NCBI GenBank assembly: GCA_013297575.1
Contig: JAAFHO010000193.1
Location: 1-8,919 of the forward strand
Source of the DNA: Chitinophagales bacterium
GTDB taxonomy: Bacteria; Bacteroidota; Bacteroidia; Chitinophagales; Saprospiraceae
Direction: 5' to 3'
DNA length: 8,919 nucleotides
The notes under the pieces were generated by a model. It had not been told where the DNA came from, ran no database searches, and worked only from the letters and a program-made list of their open reading frames with translations. This document shows, one piece after another, positions 7,112 to 8,919 of this stretch; positions within the stretch are counted from its first letter, which is position 1; each line of letters begins with the position of its first letter. The translations under genes and the position numbers were made by a program.

Positions 7112-7468
7112 ATGAGTACAATAGAACATACTAGCGAAATAAAGATTCGCGTTGGGCTTGATGCCGAAAAAGTACCTGTTAGAATTGACTGGTCGGCAAG
7201 TGATATGCACGAAGAAGGTGTCACAGAACACTGCAAAGCTATGATGATTGCCTTATTTGACCAAGCGCATAAAGATACATTGCGGATTGATCTTTGGACG
7301 AAGGAAATGCAGGTAGTAGAAATGGATCGATTTGTATATCAAGTGTTACAATCGTTGAGCCAAACTTATTTGCGCGCCACCAATAACAAGAAAATGGCCG
7401 AACAAATGGCGCAATTTGCCCACTATTTTGGTGAAGAGACAGAAATAATCCCTAAAACAGGAAATTAA
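7112..7468 (+). CDS. gldC: Gliding motility protein GldC
   Basis: This small protein of 118 residues matches GldC, known from flavobacterial gliding work as an accessory gliding protein; its molecular role is not settled. The diagnostic parts are SEIKIRVGLDAEKVPVRIDW (8-27), the acidic stretch after it, KAMMIALFD (42-50) and, most telling, TLRIDLWTKEMQVVEMDRF (56-74), followed by a helix ending in a short polar tail. There is no signal peptide or membrane segment. The ATG at 7112 has an A/T-rich leader (AAATTAATATT) typical of Bacteroidota. It follows the flippase-like gene by 33 nt and is probably read from the same transcript. gldB, the usual partner in Flavobacterium, is not beside it. The gene could serve other envelope roles in a non-gliding host. 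Confidence 0.9.
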   Translation: MSTIEHTSEIKIRVGLDAEKVPVRIDWSASDMHEEGVTEHCKAMMIALFDQAHKDTLRIDLWTKEMQVVEMDRFVYQVLQSLSQTYLRATNNKKMAEQMAQFAHYFGEETEIIPKTGN

Positions 7469-7469
7469 C

Positions 7470-8741
7470 CTATTTTTTAGTGAGTGCTTGCCCTAGCCAG
7501 TTGGCAATGGCTTGACGGTTGTTTTTGAGTACAATCCGCTGCTGATCCCAGTCGTTCTGGATATTGGCCAATTCTACATAAACGGCCTTATTGGTATTGG
7601 TTTCGCGCAGTGTATAAAGATCCCGTGTAGTAACCGATCCCGTATATCGGCGTGCTGGACCGCGTTTTTGACTGTATTTTTGAATAAATATTTGGTGCAT
7701 GTTCAAGGCGAGGTTCATGCTTGGTTCACTATCCGCCCGGTAGTAAAAAAATACATCTGTTTCGGTGGCCACGCTGCGGGAATCCACATGAATTTCTACC
7801 ACTGTTTGGTCTGTTTCACCCCGTTCCTCGTGTGCGGCCGTTAGTGCATTAATAATATCCGTTCGTTGGCCCAGCCTTTCTTTTTGGTTGATCGGGATTA
7901 CTTTATTGCCCCATACTTCCTCATCTTTATCGCAAGTAAGGTAGTTTTCATCTCGGATACCATCATTGGGGTCGCGTACAATCATGTAGGCCGTGGCGCC
8001 ATGGCTCAGCAGATAACGCAAAAGCCGTATCGTTACATCATAAGCATATTCATCTTCGCAGAGTGTAATTCCGGCTCGTTTGCCCCTTGCACCGGGGTCG
8101 GGGCCGCCATGACCACTAATGAGGTAAAAGACTCTTCCTTTTAATTTGGATGAAATAAGTGGTGTTTTAGCGTACTTATTGCCAAAAATAGGGAAAATAC
8201 GTGGGTTGTCTTCTGATGAAGGTTCCCCTCCAAAAACAGTAGCAGGCGTTACTTTCTTTTTAGGCTTGTTCGTCGGTACTTTACCCTCTGCCACTGGGAA
8301 TTTTGCAATGCTTTTTTGGGTGCAGTTAATCAAATGCCAAGGAATCCAGAGTTTTCGACTGTCGGTAAAATCATCGTTTCGGATACCGCTTTTTTGCATA
8401 GCATAGTTATAATCACGGATCTGAACTGCAGTTTTCCAGTTTTCAATGCCCGCAGTTGACCGGATACTTGAACCATTATAGCGCATAACTTGTAGGGGTA
8501 ATTTGTAAGATTTCCCCACTACGAGCCGTGTTTTTGCGTCTTTTACTTTATTGAGTTTTAAAAACTGTGAGAGGTTACAATCGTATGCACCTAAGCCATA
8601 AGCATCAAGTACGATAGCCGCATTATCGCCATTTTCGGCAACAAACGTCAAAAAAGGCGCTGCACGTAAAGCGTCACTGCCATCTTGAGCAGTAAGCATC
8701 AATACATTAAGCCACAAAAATAAGGATAAACAAAACCGCAT
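7470..8741 (-). CDS. Secreted N-acetylmuramoyl-L-alanine amidase (Amidase_3) with LysM-like N-terminus
   Basis: A zinc amidase that cuts the bond between N-acetylmuramic acid and the stem peptide of peptidoglycan, acting in the periplasm. The 423 residues start with a signal peptide ending LTA|Q19. Residues about 32-84 (GDNAAIVLDAYG, LKLNKV, VGKSYKLPL) look like a divergent LysM, and about 100-138 (VQIRDYNYAMQKSGI, LWIPWHL) like a second one; both would bind glycan. A Lys/Pro-rich linker (about 145-200) leads to the Amidase_3 domain (203-421). Likely zinc ligands are His211 in SGHGGPDPGARG, Glu229 in LCEDEYAY and His318 in VVEIHVDS; Glu390 in YVELANIQN is the probable catalytic acid. The usual SIHxNA and ExGFxSN versions of the last two motifs are altered but keep the key residues. 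The ATG at 8741 follows an A9 leader. It converges on gldC, leaving one base (7469) between stop codons. Confidence 0.92.
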   Translation of the reverse strand: MRFCLSLFLWLNVLMLTAQDGSDALRAAPFLTFVAENGDNAAIVLDAYGLGAYDCNLSQFLKLNKVKDAKTRLVVGKSYKLPLQVMRYNGSSIRSTAGIENWKTAVQIRDYNYAMQKSGIRNDDFTDSRKLWIPWHLINCTQKSIAKFPVAEGKVPTNKPKKKVTPATVFGGEPSSEDNPRIFPIFGNKYAKTPLISSKLKGRVFYLISGHGGPDPGARGKRAGITLCEDEYAYDVTIRLLRYLLSHGATAYMIVRDPNDGIRDENYLTCDKDEEVWGNKVIPINQKERLGQRTDIINALTAAHEERGETDQTVVEIHVDSRSVATETDVFFYYRADSEPSMNLALNMHQIFIQKYSQKRGPARRYTGSVTTRDLYTLRETNTNKAVYVELANIQNDWDQQRIVLKNNRQAIANWLGQALTKK

Positions 8742-8760
8742 TTGGATTTTTTTTTGGGCG

Positions 8761-8777
8761 CAAAATTCGCAAAAATG
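8761..8777 (-). promoter_or_regulatory. Two overlapping-range imperfect -7 boxes upstream of the amidase
   Basis: The minus strand carries CATTTTTG (8770-8777) and GAATTTTG (8761-8768), each differing from TAnnTTTG only in the first TA pair, and each followed by CG as at the other boxes of this window. They lie about 20-36 nt before the ATG at 8741. An A9 run (8747-8755 on the minus strand) sits between box and start and probably serves as the A-rich translation leader. No -33 element is clear. Confidence 0.3.
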
Positions 8778-8838
8778 TTAGACATTATATAGAATTAGGG
8801 TCGTAATGCTGAAATGAGGAAATTTTTGTCAAATCAAG

Positions 8839-8902
8839 GCAAATTTTGCAGTCGAAATGGGGTATTTTCGGCGAAAAATTTAACGAAAATTTGGCGAAAA
8901 TT
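8839..8902. repeat. Phased A/T tracts with a degenerate (GG)CGAAAATTT repeat
   Basis: This lies in the 178-nt region upstream of the amidase. Short A/T tracts are centred near 8844, 8855, 8866, 8877, 8888 and 8899, about 11 bp apart, close to one helical turn. The last three form the near-repeats GGCGAAAAATTT, AACGAAAATTT and GGCGAAAATT, and an earlier copy reads GGCAAATTTT. Such phasing predicts intrinsically bent DNA. I see no gene in 8742-8919. Confidence 0.45.
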
Positions 8903-8919
8903 AACCATTCTCAGCATAC

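Noticed and set aside
7471..7479. TATTTTTTA at the convergent junction as a terminator
   Set aside because: The T-run has no G/C-rich stem in front of it on either strand.

Overview
The window looks like the chromosome of a member of the Bacteroidota, probably a Saprospiria- or Chitinophagia-like lineage. The evidence is a gldC gliding-motility gene, Bacteroidota-type SurA and BamA, exported proteins cleaved before glutamine (A|Q), TAnnTTTG promoter boxes, and A-rich leaders in place of Shine-Dalgarno sequences. All space is taken up by seven protein genes and short gaps. I see no tRNA, rRNA, CRISPR array, insertion sequence or phage gene.

Minus-strand block, 5909 down to 1 (transcribed right to left). 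The likely operon runs: a parvulin-family lipoprotein without a recognisable catalytic core; a SurA-like periplasmic chaperone/isomerase; the outer-membrane insertase BamA; and, 9 nt after bamA, a very Trp-rich multi-pass membrane protein that runs off the left edge. The first three fit one pathway: unfolded outer-membrane proteins are escorted across the periplasm and handed to BamA for insertion. The fourth gene has no known link to this pathway and is the least understood gene here.

The 134-bp divergent region 5910-6043 carries two back-to-back promoter boxes that share the 10-mer TTTGCGGCGT. The plus-strand box sits so close to the GTG start that the flippase-like gene is probably transcribed with almost no leader.

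Plus-strand pair, 6044-7468: a flippase-like membrane protein (lysylphosphatidylglycerol-synthetase transmembrane family), then gldC 33 nt later. gldB is not adjacent.

Minus-strand gene, 7470-8741: a secreted zinc N-acetylmuramoyl-L-alanine amidase with two LysM-like segments in front of its catalytic domain. It converges on gldC with a single base between the two stop codons. Its upstream region (8742-8919) has an A9 leader, two imperfect promoter boxes and a set of A/T tracts phased at about 11 bp, which suggests bent DNA.

Overall this is an envelope-biogenesis neighbourhood (outer-membrane protein assembly, membrane lipids, peptidoglycan, gliding). I found no convincing new defence or mobile system. 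The most interesting leads are the unannotated membrane gene in the bam operon, the near-leaderless GTG start, and the phased A-tracts upstream of the amidase.
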